A stretch of 64,000 nt of DNA from SAR202 cluster bacterium bin87 (GTDB lineage: Bacteria > Chloroflexota > Dehalococcoidia > Lucifugimonadales > UBA3495): contig MPNC01000015.1 in the NCBI GenBank assembly GCA_002238825.1, positions 1 to 64,000 of the forward strand, given 5' to 3'. The notes beneath the pieces are model-generated. The model saw nothing but the letters and a program-made list of their open reading frames with translations. It was not told the DNA's origin and did no database searches. Each line of letters begins with the position of its first letter. Within the stretch, counting starts at the first letter, position 1. The translations under genes were made by a program, and so were the position numbers. This document shows positions 44,684 through 53,910 of the stretch, one piece after another.

Positions 44684-44795
44684 CAGCGCCCCGAATTCCC
44701 GCGCCACAGCGGCCCCGGGAAGCCTCCAACTCCGCCGGTGGGGGAAACACCACAGGCCCTCTCCGTGGCCCCAGCGCGGAGACTGGAGCACTGCT
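44684..44795 (+). repeat. Structured repeat copy
   Basis: AGCGCCCCGAATTCCCGCGCCACAGCGGCCCCGGGAAGCCTCC, CGCCGGTGGGGGAAAC, and GGCCCTCTCCGTGGCCCCAGCGCGGA repeat the blocks of 44318 and 53797. After it, 44796-45236 holds a CCGGCCGCCCTGACGACGGGGCGGCTGG hairpin and no supported gene. Confidence 0.68.
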
Positions 44796-45236
44796 GCCAG
44801 CATTTGGTACACCAATAGCGTCGGCCCGCACACGGCAACATTCCCAATGACCTACTATCCACGGTCGTCGACCGACGGCGACGCCGGCCGCCCTGACGAC
44901 GGGGCGGCTGGTTTCTTCGTGAGCCTTTCATGACTTCGCCGCTGCCCCAAGGACAACCGGTTGCAATCAGACCGTGGCCGCGGCAACCACAGCGCTGGTC
45001 CGGATCGAAACCACGCAGGCCATCTTCCCACGAGCACAATCGCCGCCCGGGCCGCACCCACCGTTCCTGGCTGCCATCAACTTACAATCGTGCAAAATCA
45101 CCAAAGCCTCGATGGACGCTGATGACATCGCAAAGCCACGAAGCAATAACCGTTCCAAGCAACTCAACCCGCACCGCGACCCAGCTCGCAGCCCAAAACA
45201 CGCCATCGAAATGTCAAGACACGAATAGGAGAAACC

Positions 45237-46088
45237 ATGACCAGTGCACCAGAGATCAGCCGCGCCAACCCAGCGTCTTTCCTGTTTCTGATTGATCAGT
45301 CAGGTTCGATGCAGTACCAGCTTGCCGGACAGGCTGATGGCGACAGCAAGATGAAAGCAGCCGCCGACGCGGTCAACCGGACCATACAGGCCATCGCAAT
45401 GCGGTGCTCGCAAGGTGAGGAGGTCCGCGACTACTTCCACATCGGAGTCATCGGGTACAAAACCGACAGCACCGGCAATCCTATCCTGCAGGCGGCGCTA
45501 AGTGGCACAACGGTCGAAGAACCCTACATGTCAATCAGCGATGTGGTGGAGATAGCCACCACGGAAACGCGCCCCATCAAAGAGAGCGACGGCGCCGGTG
45601 GACTGGTGGTAGTCGACAGAACCTTCGCAATCTGGGTCCAACCTGAAGCTCAATTCGGCACGCCAATGTCGGAAGCGTTCCACGCAGCTCACAAAGCCAT
45701 CAAGGCAAGGGCCAAGGAGTACGGAACCTCGTACCCGCCAATTCTGATCAACATCAGCGACGGCGAGCCCAGCGACGGCAAACCGACCCAGACCGCAAGC
45801 GAAATCATGGAAGAGAAGACAGTCCATGGCAACGCTCTGATTTTCAACATTCACCTGTCCGACAAGTCCGCCATCCCAATCGCATACCCAAGCACCGCAG
45901 CAAACCTGGACGCATTCGGCGAGATGCTGTTCGAAATGTCCTCGAAACTCCCACCAATGGCCGTCGAAGCCGGAAGGGCACTTGAAATCACGATTCCAGA
46001 GGACGCCCGCGGCTACGTGTACAACTCGAACATGGAAAGCCTTGTCCAATTTCTGGAAATCGGCACCCGCGCCGGCAACCTGTCATGA
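45237..46088 (+). CDS. vWA-domain protein, TerY-like (first gene of a TerY-P triad)
   Basis: This 283-aa protein is a single von Willebrand A domain with an intact metal-ion-dependent adhesion site: LIDQSGSM (DxSxS), a Thr in IGYKTDS, and NISDGEPSDG (Asp). It is the TerY-type member of the vWA, PP2C, kinase triad known from the tellurite/stress literature (Anantharaman and colleagues). AGGAG precedes ATG 45237. Its stop overlaps the phosphatase start by 4 bp (ATGA), so the three genes are translated together. The role is thought to be in sensing or scaffolding; the ligand is unknown. Confidence 0.88.
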   Translation: MTSAPEISRANPASFLFLIDQSGSMQYQLAGQADGDSKMKAAADAVNRTIQAIAMRCSQGEEVRDYFHIGVIGYKTDSTGNPILQAALSGTTVEEPYMSISDVVEIATTETRPIKESDGAGGLVVVDRTFAIWVQPEAQFGTPMSEAFHAAHKAIKARAKEYGTSYPPILINISDGEPSDGKPTQTASEIMEEKTVHGNALIFNIHLSDKSAIPIAYPSTAANLDAFGEMLFEMSSKLPPMAVEAGRALEITIPEDARGYVYNSNMESLVQFLEIGTRAGNLS

Positions 46089-46870
46089 CAGCTCCAGTCC
46101 AAACCACGGTAAAACACCTACACGCCCCCAAACTTAAAGAAACTGAAAAGGACTACCAAGACCACTTTGACGTACGGGTACGACCAACGGACAACCCGAT
46201 GGTAATTGCAGCCATCGCGGATGGAGCGACCGACTCCGCGTTCGCGGCAAGATGGGCGCAGGAACTCACACAGCTATTCGTGGAATGCCCACCGGCAAAC
46301 GAAGAAGGTCTCCTGTCCTACATCTGCGAATGGCTGAAGCCCGCTCAGGACGCCTGGCACGAGTCGGTGCCGTGGGACAGAGTCCCATGGCACGGAATTG
46401 ACAAAGCACGACGGGGCGCCGTCGCAACTTTCCTAGGGATAACAATCGAATCGGCCGATGACGGACAACTGAAGCTACAGAGCATTGCCGTCGGAGATTG
46501 CGAGTTGATCATCATTGACTCAGAAAACCAAGTAACGATGAAGTTCCCAGTCGCTGAGGCATCCGAATTCAACAATCGTCCCGATCTGATCTGCTCGAAC
46601 CCCAACGGCAACCAAGGAATTGACGGACAGGTGAAGCGAGCCACCGCATCCATTGGCGTAAACGACCAAGTGATCTTGACAACGGACGCAATGGCGGAAT
46701 GGTTACTGAGAGAGGAGTTGTCGCCAGCCATGTACAGACAGATCGCCCAGATGGACGACGCTGCATTCGCAGCGTGGCTGCAGTCCGAACGCGACAACGG
46801 GCGCATAAAAAACGACGACACCACCATCGCGATCATCGAGTTCACGAGCCCAGACTTAGCACCAAGTTAG
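46085..46870 (+). CDS. PP2C-type protein phosphatase
   Basis: This 261-aa protein has PP2C metal-binding motifs: IAAIADGATDS (DG), GAVATFLGITIE, IAVGDCEL (GD), LTTDAMAEWL and a terminal NDDTTIAII (DD). It should remove phosphate from Ser/Thr residues, presumably reversing the kinase encoded next. It starts inside the vWA stop and ends 1 bp before the kinase gene. The usual TDG is TDA here, a mild change that need not abolish activity. Confidence 0.9.
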   Translation: MTAPVQTTVKHLHAPKLKETEKDYQDHFDVRVRPTDNPMVIAAIADGATDSAFAARWAQELTQLFVECPPANEEGLLSYICEWLKPAQDAWHESVPWDRVPWHGIDKARRGAVATFLGITIESADDGQLKLQSIAVGDCELIIIDSENQVTMKFPVAEASEFNNRPDLICSNPNGNQGIDGQVKRATASIGVNDQVILTTDAMAEWLLREELSPAMYRQIAQMDDAAFAAWLQSERDNGRIKNDDTTIAIIEFTSPDLAPS

Positions 46871-46871
46871 C

Positions 46872-49800
46872 ATGCCCTGGCCAGGACTGAATCACCTCCA
46901 AGCGGCACTCCAACACCCAGTGAGGGCATTCAGTGATCCAACGCTCCGCAGGGGCAAAGTCGCACGGAACAGGCTGGGCCTTCCAGTCAGTTGGTGTGGC
47001 AATTTCGCTGCCGTCTTCAAAGTGACGGTCGGTCAGGATGAGTACGCGGTACGCTGTTTCACCAATAACCCATCGGGAAAACAGCACCGCTACAAGGCCA
47101 TAGCCCTTCACCTCAAAACGTACGGTAGACCAGCGACGTTTGTCGATTTCGACTATCAGCAAACCGGCCTTATCTGCAGGGGGCAAGCATACCCCCTGAT
47201 CAGTATGCCGTGGATAAACGGCCAGACTCTCGACGAATTCGCGTACGACAACATCGGCAACGCACACGTGCTGGAACAGCTCGCTAGCGAGTGGTATCAA
47301 GCCGCAACGCAGTTACAGGGACTGCCAATCGCCCACAACGACCTCCAGCACGGCAACGTCATCGTCGAACCGGGGAACCCTCCCAGCATAAAGTTGGTCG
47401 ATTACGACGGCCTCTACGTCCCGCAGTTCGCAAACCAACATAGCCCCGAGAACGGTCACCGACATTACCAGCACCCCGCACGTACCACAGCGGACTACGG
47501 ACCCGAGATCGACAACTTCCCCGCGCTGGTCATCTACACCAGCTTGGTCGCACTGGCACGGGATCCTGGCGCCAGTGCACGCAGAGCGACCTCCGAAAGT
47601 CTGCTATTCGCCCAAGACGATCTCAAAGACCCCACGAACTCCAAGCTGTTCCAGTACCTGGGACAATCATCGGACCAACAAACGGCGCACCTGGCGAAAG
47701 CCCTGAGCAACGCCGCAAAGGGGCTGGTAACCGCTACCCCGACCCTTGCACAGGTCAGCACGCAGAAAGCCACGAAAACATTGCCGAGCTGGCTAACGCA
47801 AACACCGCCGCTGCCGAACACGGCTCCATGGACGCCGCCTGCACCCGCTGCATCATCCCGACCCACAACACAGCCACCACCAGGAACAAGCCCAGCACCG
47901 CAAGACCCAGCCCAGCGCAACCGAAACCTCATCGACGAGGAACTCCAAAAGATCGGCAGGGACCTCAAACCTGCAGTGATCAAGTATGCGCTGCAAATGC
48001 AGCAGGAGGGCTGGACATTTCGAAATGTGAAAGGAACAGCGGGCAACCACATCGGATCAGTCAAAGACCTTGAGAACTCAGGGCCAGACGCAACAGCTCT
48101 TGCCGGAGTGCTACTCGCCATCCTCGACTATAGACAAAATGATCCCCTGTCCAACTTCGGGATGTCGAAAGCAAACGTCGTTCGCATGCGGAACATCAGG
48201 AACGACCACGCTCACTCACGGGTTGACTTTTCAGACCAAGATTATGTGGACCGCACACTACAGACGCTGAGGAATTTCAGGCAGTCAATCGACAGACTCC
48301 CACAAACGCTCCCAGGATCTCAGCGCAGCAACCAAGGCCGCAACCCTCAACGCGGCAACCGTGGACGCAACCCCCAAAACAGACCCTATGGTCAAAGTCA
48401 CAGACCCAGAAATCAGGCTGGAAGCCAGAGAAACCGCAGGCAACCACAGCAGAATCCTACTCCTGCCCCAGCGGTCCCTACCCACAATCCCCACCCAACA
48501 CTGGAGAGATTGCTCGCACAATGCTTCCTGGTGAGCACCGTATTCTCAGTCACGCTGGTCACACTGTTAATCAGCCAACGCATCTCCATGGAAGACCTGA
48601 GCATGGTGCTCATCGGAGTCGTGGTCATGATGGGGTCCGGCTTCTGGCTGTGGAAAACCAGCGACGACCCAGTGGGCAAAGTCGGCCAAGAACTGCAAAA
48701 AGCGGCGATACTCGCAGCGACACTGGCGAAACGAGCGTTTCAAGCAACGGCCAAGATCCAAGACCGGAGGATCAGGTGGGCAGTACGCATTGCACCCATA
48801 GTTGTGCTGGCAGGCGCAGCCATATACCTGTACACACCAACCAATGTAGCATCAACGCTCGATTCCGACACAGTCAAATATTGGATGGAATTACCCAACA
48901 CGCAGGTATCCCAACCATCCCTCCCAACCCGGAGAATCCAAGTCATGCCACAAGTGGCCATGGTTCCCACGCCGTCCACTCATGACACCCTGCCACACGC
49001 GGTCGCAGTTCCAACACCGTCCACTTATGGCATCCTGCCAGGCACCTGCCAGCAAACTGAAGTCGGCCACACCGTTTGCATCGGAAACCAAGAAGGGCAG
49101 CCAGAACGGCCACCGCACATAGTAGACGACGGCCGTCCGTTACAAGCGAGCCTCTGCGTTGCCGTAGGCACCGAGAACGACTGCTTGGATTGGATCCAAG
49201 ATACTCCAGCCGGCCTCCAATTCTTGGACATTCAAAAAGGCAACAGCCGTGCCTGCGGGATAACAACGGACGAAACCATCGTCTGCTGGGGCGCGGACGT
49301 ACAAAACCAGCTGGATGCCCCACCAGGCGAGTTCGTCGCACTGACCACCGGTGGCTCTCACAGCTGCGCACTCCGCCACAACGGAACCACCGAATGTTGG
49401 GGTGATAACACGTTCAACCAACTGGCAACACCACCTAACCGGTTCAAAGAGATCAGCGCCGGCGGCAACAGCACCTGCGGCATCGACTACGACAACGCGC
49501 TGGTCTGCTGGGGCAACGAATGGGAATACCGGTCGGCCCCCATTGGAACTACCGAATTGACCACAGTCTCGTCTGGAGGCAACCACACCTGCGGCCTCCG
49601 AGCCGACGGCACACCAACGTGCTGGGGCGGAAACAAACCCGAAAATAACGTTGCCCCAGCGGTGAAGCTGGTTAGCATCAACGCTGGATACGAAAACACC
49701 TGCGGCATGATGACCGACGGCAACGCTGTCTGCTGGGGCGAAAACGAACATGGCGAAACCCAAGTGCCGCCGGGAAAGTTCACAGACATCCAAACAGACG

Positions 49801-50177
49801 GCTCGAGGACCTGCGGACTAAGACCCGACGGATCAATCGAGTGCTGGGGTTGGGCGCTGGAGCCCGACCATCGTAAGCGGACACCGCCAGGTCCGTACCG
49901 GACCTTCCGAATCGACGGCGCCACCTGCGGCATTCGTTTCGACGGCACCGCAAGCTGCTGGAGCACCCAGCAGTTCACCACTCTAACCGAGATAGTCGGC
50001 GGAATTGGGATTGAAACCGGCGACTACTTCGTAGAGTGCGAGCCTGGAGGCTACGTCTCTTATTTTTCGAGCGACCGGAGCAGGGCTGGTACAACCATCG
50101 GCGGAACGACGTTCACCGTCACGGATGGAGACGAGATCGTAATCTCCAAGTGCGAATTGAAGAGGGAAACACCATGA
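46872..50177 (+). CDS. Kinase-HEPN-membrane-RCC1 fusion protein
   Basis: This 1101-aa protein has four parts. Residues about 1-290 form a TerY-P-type protein kinase with YAVRCF in the lysine strand (Arg in place of Lys, as is common in this group), IAHNDLQHGNVIV and LVDYDGLYVP. A Pro-rich linker follows. Residues about 350-480 resemble a Swt1-type HEPN domain ending in RNIRNDHAHSRVDF (R-x(n)-H motif). After a basic Asn/Gln/Arg-rich linker there are two hydrophobic segments near 550-595 and another near 640. Residues about 740-1050 hold six or more RCC1-like repeats (CxLRxxGTxxCWGxN). This fusion is not the standard triad kinase. The C-terminal propeller may sense something across the membrane; that is inference. 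Confidence 0.85.
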   Translation: MPWPGLNHLQAALQHPVRAFSDPTLRRGKVARNRLGLPVSWCGNFAAVFKVTVGQDEYAVRCFTNNPSGKQHRYKAIALHLKTYGRPATFVDFDYQQTGLICRGQAYPLISMPWINGQTLDEFAYDNIGNAHVLEQLASEWYQAATQLQGLPIAHNDLQHGNVIVEPGNPPSIKLVDYDGLYVPQFANQHSPENGHRHYQHPARTTADYGPEIDNFPALVIYTSLVALARDPGASARRATSESLLFAQDDLKDPTNSKLFQYLGQSSDQQTAHLAKALSNAAKGLVTATPTLAQVSTQKATKTLPSWLTQTPPLPNTAPWTPPAPAASSRPTTQPPPGTSPAPQDPAQRNRNLIDEELQKIGRDLKPAVIKYALQMQQEGWTFRNVKGTAGNHIGSVKDLENSGPDATALAGVLLAILDYRQNDPLSNFGMSKANVVRMRNIRNDHAHSRVDFSDQDYVDRTLQTLRNFRQSIDRLPQTLPGSQRSNQGRNPQRGNRGRNPQNRPYGQSHRPRNQAGSQRNRRQPQQNPTPAPAVPTHNPHPTLERLLAQCFLVSTVFSVTLVTLLISQRISMEDLSMVLIGVVVMMGSGFWLWKTSDDPVGKVGQELQKAAILAATLAKRAFQATAKIQDRRIRWAVRIAPIVVLAGAAIYLYTPTNVASTLDSDTVKYWMELPNTQVSQPSLPTRRIQVMPQVAMVPTPSTHDTLPHAVAVPTPSTYGILPGTCQQTEVGHTVCIGNQEGQPERPPHIVDDGRPLQASLCVAVGTENDCLDWIQDTPAGLQFLDIQKGNSRACGITTDETIVCWGADVQNQLDAPPGEFVALTTGGSHSCALRHNGTTECWGDNTFNQLATPPNRFKEISAGGNSTCGIDYDNALVCWGNEWEYRSAPIGTTELTTVSSGGNHTCGLRADGTPTCWGGNKPENNVAPAVKLVSINAGYENTCGMMTDGNAVCWGENEHGETQVPPGKFTDIQTDGSRTCGLRPDGSIECWGWALEPDHRKRTPPGPYRTFRIDGATCGIRFDGTASCWSTQQFTTLTEIVGGIGIETGDYFVECEPGGYVSYFSSDRSRAGTTIGGTTFTVTDGDEIVISKCELKRETP

Positions 50178-50434
50178 CGACGTTGACCGCATCGACCGAG
50201 GACAGATTGCGCAAGCCCAACGCTCCATCCTGGTGGAGAACCTGTGGGACGTCATGAGGAACCACAAATAGGCCGAGCGGCACCGGAAGTTGGCCCGCTA
50301 ACAGACGTTAGGACAGACCCACCCAGACGGACCACCAAACGAGATCCGCCAGCCACCGGCACAATGGAACCGTTGCCGACCAACAGTGCCGGCGGCCGCA
50401 GCCCACCGGCCGTTTCTGTTACCGGCCCTTCGAT

Positions 50435-50648
50435 TTCGCCCCAACGGCGCCCTGTGGCGCCGTTTTCACGTCAGCAGGACTATCTCCCGCCTCAACGGGC
50501 GCAGAGCGCGCCCCGGGGCCGTTTCCGGCCGGAATTGACCCGTGCTGGCAACATTCTGCAAAGCGCCGACAACGTCCGTGCGTGCCCGCGCTGCACGCGT
50601 CGTCCCGACCGGTGCGAAACCCACCCACTGAACAACAGGAGAAAACGA
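50435..50648 (+). repeat. Leader-type repeat upstream of A copy 3
   Basis: The AACGGCGCC/GGCGCCGTT hairpin at 50443-50464 is followed by TTCACGTCAGCAGGACTATCTCCCGCCTCAACGG, then GCTGGCAACATTCTGCAAAGCG and AACAACAGGAG before the ATG. The earlier part of the gap (50178-50434) contains a frameshifted tail-like ORF fragment (SILVENLWDVMRNHK) and nothing else I can support. Confidence 0.75.
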
Positions 50649-52109
50649 ATGCCCAAGTTTGAACTCACGTACCACCAGATGTTCCCCAATGGAGGAGACC
50701 CAGGCTGGTACGACGGCCAACTGCCCGACGGCCGCCGCGTACACGCCGCCGCCATCCCCTGCGCACCAAGCGTCGTCCACTGGTCGGGGAGCGTCGAGAA
50801 TTCGACCGACTGCAAGTGTGACGGCGACGACGCCTGCAACCTCTGCCTGATCCGCGCCGGAGGCGGCCTCGTCTTCACCAAGGTCACCGGCTGCTACCAG
50901 TCCGCCAGCAGCGCCGTGCACGCCCTGCAGCATTGGGCCGCCCACCCCGACGCCCCGCAGCCGCCAGCGCCCTTCAACTGCGGCTGGACCACCATGCAGG
51001 CCATCCTCTGCGACAATGCCCCAGGGCCGCCTCGGCACGCCGACCAGCAGCCGGAACACGCCAGCGAGGACCTCTCACCGTTCGATTACGAATACGGCGA
51101 CGACCCATACAGCGACTGGGAAGACCTGCTGATGGATCAAATCAAGGCTGAATCCCTCGAGGAGTGCTCCAAGTCGGGCCATCCCCGACAGGCGTGGCTC
51201 ATCCTGTCCGAAAAGCAGCAAGAGGCCACCCTCTGCCCGACCTGCGGCAAGGTGCCAGAGTTCTGGGAGAAGATGTCCAGCGACGAACGCATCGGCTTCT
51301 ACGACTACCTCAGCGAACTCATCGGCGAAACCCACATGGCCACCCACGAGATCTTCGCGGACGAAGACGACGATGACGATGACCCCGACCACGTGTCCTT
51401 CCGTTTCCAGACACTCGTGTTCCGAGACTCCCAGGAATGGCCCAAGCCAGGGTCGAACGACCTGACCCGCCTGCCGTACCCCGGCGACGACGCCATCACC
51501 CTCCAGTGGTTCCGCGAAGAATGGGAGCAGCGCGGCTACCTGCCAGCAGACGCTGTCCTGGTTCACCCCGACACCAAGGAGCCTCTCACCGACGAGACCC
51601 TGCGCGAGGTAGTCGCCCACGACCACGAGGACGGTTTCTGCTATGAGACCACCGCCATCGACGTCATCAAATCCGTCACCAAGGAAATGCGGCGCGCCCT
51701 GACAGCTCGCGACGGCAAGACCTGTCAGCACTGCCAAGAGCCGGTCAGGAGACACGACACCGTCATCGAACGCAAGGACCCCAACAAGGGCGACTGCCCC
51801 GAAAACCTCCACCTGCTGTGCCAGCGGTGCCACCGCGTGAAAAAGGACACGCCCTGGGAACAGTTCCGAAAGGACTGGGAGCAACGCTTCGGATTTCAGT
51901 ACGTCAAGCGGGTGGTCGACGCCCACCTCGGCACCGACGACGAGCAGATGGACGAGATCAGGTTGGCCTACCGCGGCAACGCCGACCGGTGCAGCAAGTG
52001 CTGGTGGATCATCGTCGGAGACTACGGCCTCAACGACGACGGCTGCTGCGCCCACTGCGTCGTCGGCGCCCCACGCCGCCCTGAATTCCACTTCCCGCCG
52101 CAGGAATAG
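50649..52109 (+). CDS. A-family Cys-rich protein with C-terminal HNH domain (copy 3)
   Basis: This 486-aa protein has residues about 1-330 aligned with A copy 2: FELTYHQMFPNGGDPGW, CKCDGDDACNLCLIR, VTGCYQSASSAVHALQHW, SLEECSKSGHPRQAWLI, CPTCGKVPEFWEK, WPKPGSNDLTRLPYPGDDAITLQWF. It then adds an HNH-type zinc module: TCQHCQEPVRRHDTVIERK, NLHLLCQRCHRVK. A last Cys cluster (CSKCWWII... CCAHCV) ends the protein. The HNH looks intact, suggesting nuclease activity. The true start is ATG 50649; the longer ORF reads through the leader repeat. B copy 3 follows after 90 bp. Confidence 0.82.
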   Translation: MPKFELTYHQMFPNGGDPGWYDGQLPDGRRVHAAAIPCAPSVVHWSGSVENSTDCKCDGDDACNLCLIRAGGGLVFTKVTGCYQSASSAVHALQHWAAHPDAPQPPAPFNCGWTTMQAILCDNAPGPPRHADQQPEHASEDLSPFDYEYGDDPYSDWEDLLMDQIKAESLEECSKSGHPRQAWLILSEKQQEATLCPTCGKVPEFWEKMSSDERIGFYDYLSELIGETHMATHEIFADEDDDDDDPDHVSFRFQTLVFRDSQEWPKPGSNDLTRLPYPGDDAITLQWFREEWEQRGYLPADAVLVHPDTKEPLTDETLREVVAHDHEDGFCYETTAIDVIKSVTKEMRRALTARDGKTCQHCQEPVRRHDTVIERKDPNKGDCPENLHLLCQRCHRVKKDTPWEQFRKDWEQRFGFQYVKRVVDAHLGTDDEQMDEIRLAYRGNADRCSKCWWIIVGDYGLNDDGCCAHCVVGAPRRPEFHFPPQE

Positions 52110-52199
52110 CAGACACCAGCTGGACCCGTTCCCGAGGTGCCTTCCGCTGCCAACGCCGCTATAATCGGCGGCTGTACGACGTAGCGTGGGGTACCTCCC

Positions 52200-53753
52200 A
52201 TGAGCACACCAGCTCCCTCCGACGACGAAGCACGGCAGACGCCACGCGGCGACGCCGCCAGCGAAGTCCCCGACAACATTGACCTCGAGGCCCTGGCCCG
52301 ACTGCTCCAGGTAGACGACGCCTCCCCCGAGGCGCTGGCGCGCCGCCTCATCGCAGTAGGCGAACAGATGCTGTCGCGCGATTCCTCTCTCGACGCAGCC
52401 GCCGCAGACCTTCAAACCACCAACCGGCGTAATGAGGCAATACCTCAAACGGAAGACCCTGAACCTGCTCAGACCTCTGAACCGTCGAACAACCAGCAAT
52501 CAACTGATCAAACCTCAACGGGCCGACTGCCCTCAGCCACAGGCACAACATCAGCAGAACCAAGCCAAGGCGCGACTGACCAAGGTCAGATGGCCCGATC
52601 TCCCGTAACTATTAAGTATAAAGAGGAATCGGGCCATGCGACCAATAACCAGGGTCAGAGGGCTGTGCCCAGGCACTTCGTGCCAACAGCTCAATACGAC
52701 CTTGGAGCCTACGCCTGTCCCGAGTCAGGACAGCGCTACAGACAAACCGCACAACCGGGCAACGACACGGGAATCGTCCCGATTCCCTGCGACAAATGTG
52801 AGAATTGCGTCGCTTACCGGAGGTGGGTCAAAGCGCAGCAATACTTCATCGGTCGGCGTTCAGACACCGCCACCACCCTGGTGAGCCTGTTCTCCAGCCC
52901 ACTCGCTGCAGGCGCCTTCGCCAGCAGGAAGGCCCACGACCGACGCATACCGGGAATTCGCCGTTTCGCGATCCTCAAGCAGTCGGCGCCATTCGGGCCG
53001 GACCAACCCTGCGTGGCGCGCATCATCTGGGACGGCGTAGCCAACGCTGACCGGCTCAGCGAGGCCGTGCAGCACGCCGTGGACAACGGCGGCACCAACA
53101 TCACCACCGACATCCTGCAGGTGTCCGAAGCACAGTTCCTCGAATGGCTGCCCAACCGCTTCAGCATCGTCACCTCGGAGCCGGACGAGCACGGAAGACG
53201 AAGAAGCGTCAACACCTGCCGCTATTCGAACGGCTGGCCACAGCCGGTCAAGATGCCCAGCGACTGGCGTGGCGGCCGTTCGACCACCGTAAGAATCCCC
53301 TACGACAGCCCGCCGCGGACCGAGGCGAGGCTAGACTCGCGCGGCAGCGCCATTCGAAGGTCGTGGAGAACGAAATTCGCGGAAAACCCCGATGATCCGG
53401 AAGCTGTCCGCGCCCTCGAACGCGCCCGCTACATAAACACCGTGGACTGGCTGACCCACTGGGAAACTGCCGAGTACAACAACATCGAGGCTAGCCAGCA
53501 GTACATAGACCAATACCTGGCCGGCAACGAGCCGTCGATCAGAGAATGGCAGAACACGACCAAAGGGCCGAGGCAGCTGGTGGAACAGACAGCGCGCTGG
53601 CTGCGGCAGCAGCGTGAGCCGGAGCCCGCCGTCGTGATGATCTCCGAGCGGCTGGGTTACATCCAGCCAGGGCCGGAGCCGGCCATCGACCCCCAGTACC
53701 TGACCGAACTCACCAGCCAGCTGCCGGAGTTCGTGATCTTCGACCCCGTCTGA
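52200..53753 (+). CDS. B-family protein (copy 3)
   Basis: This 517-aa protein has an N-terminal helical segment (DLEALARLLQVDDASPEALARRLIAVGEQML) and a disordered Gln/Thr-rich linker to about residue 140. The family core follows: VPIPCDKCENCVAYRRWVKAQQY, IPGIRRFAILKQ, IIWDGVANAD, SVNTCRYSNGW, and a helical end (RARYINTVDWLTHW... REPEPAVVMISERLGYI). It aligns block by block with copy 2. A TATAAT box lies at 52160-52165, 34 bp before the ATG, so it may have its own promoter as well as reading from A copy 3. The function is unknown. Confidence 0.75.
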   Translation: MSTPAPSDDEARQTPRGDAASEVPDNIDLEALARLLQVDDASPEALARRLIAVGEQMLSRDSSLDAAAADLQTTNRRNEAIPQTEDPEPAQTSEPSNNQQSTDQTSTGRLPSATGTTSAEPSQGATDQGQMARSPVTIKYKEESGHATNNQGQRAVPRHFVPTAQYDLGAYACPESGQRYRQTAQPGNDTGIVPIPCDKCENCVAYRRWVKAQQYFIGRRSDTATTLVSLFSSPLAAGAFASRKAHDRRIPGIRRFAILKQSAPFGPDQPCVARIIWDGVANADRLSEAVQHAVDNGGTNITTDILQVSEAQFLEWLPNRFSIVTSEPDEHGRRRSVNTCRYSNGWPQPVKMPSDWRGGRSTTVRIPYDSPPRTEARLDSRGSAIRRSWRTKFAENPDDPEAVRALERARYINTVDWLTHWETAEYNNIEASQQYIDQYLAGNEPSIREWQNTTKGPRQLVEQTARWLRQQREPEPAVVMISERLGYIQPGPEPAIDPQYLTELTSQLPEFVIFDPV

Positions 53754-53796
53754 CGGCCAGCAAACAGCGGTGGGCCGTTAGCCTGACGGTGCCCCC

Positions 53797-53905
53797 ATGC
53801 CCGAATTCCTGCGCCACGGCGCCCCGGGGAGCCTCCAACGCCGCCAGTGGGAAAACGTCATCGGGAAGACTCCAAGGCCCGTCCGTGGCTCCAGTGAGGA
53901 AATGA
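53797..53905 (+). repeat. Structured repeat copy directly before mutL
   Basis: CCCGAATTCCTGCGCCACGGCGCCCCGGGGAGCCTCCAACGCCGCC and GGCCCGTCCGTGGCTCCAGTGAGGAA. The 3' end of the repeat supplies the GAGGA ribosome-binding site of mutL. Confidence 0.72.
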
Positions 53906-53910
53906 ACGCC

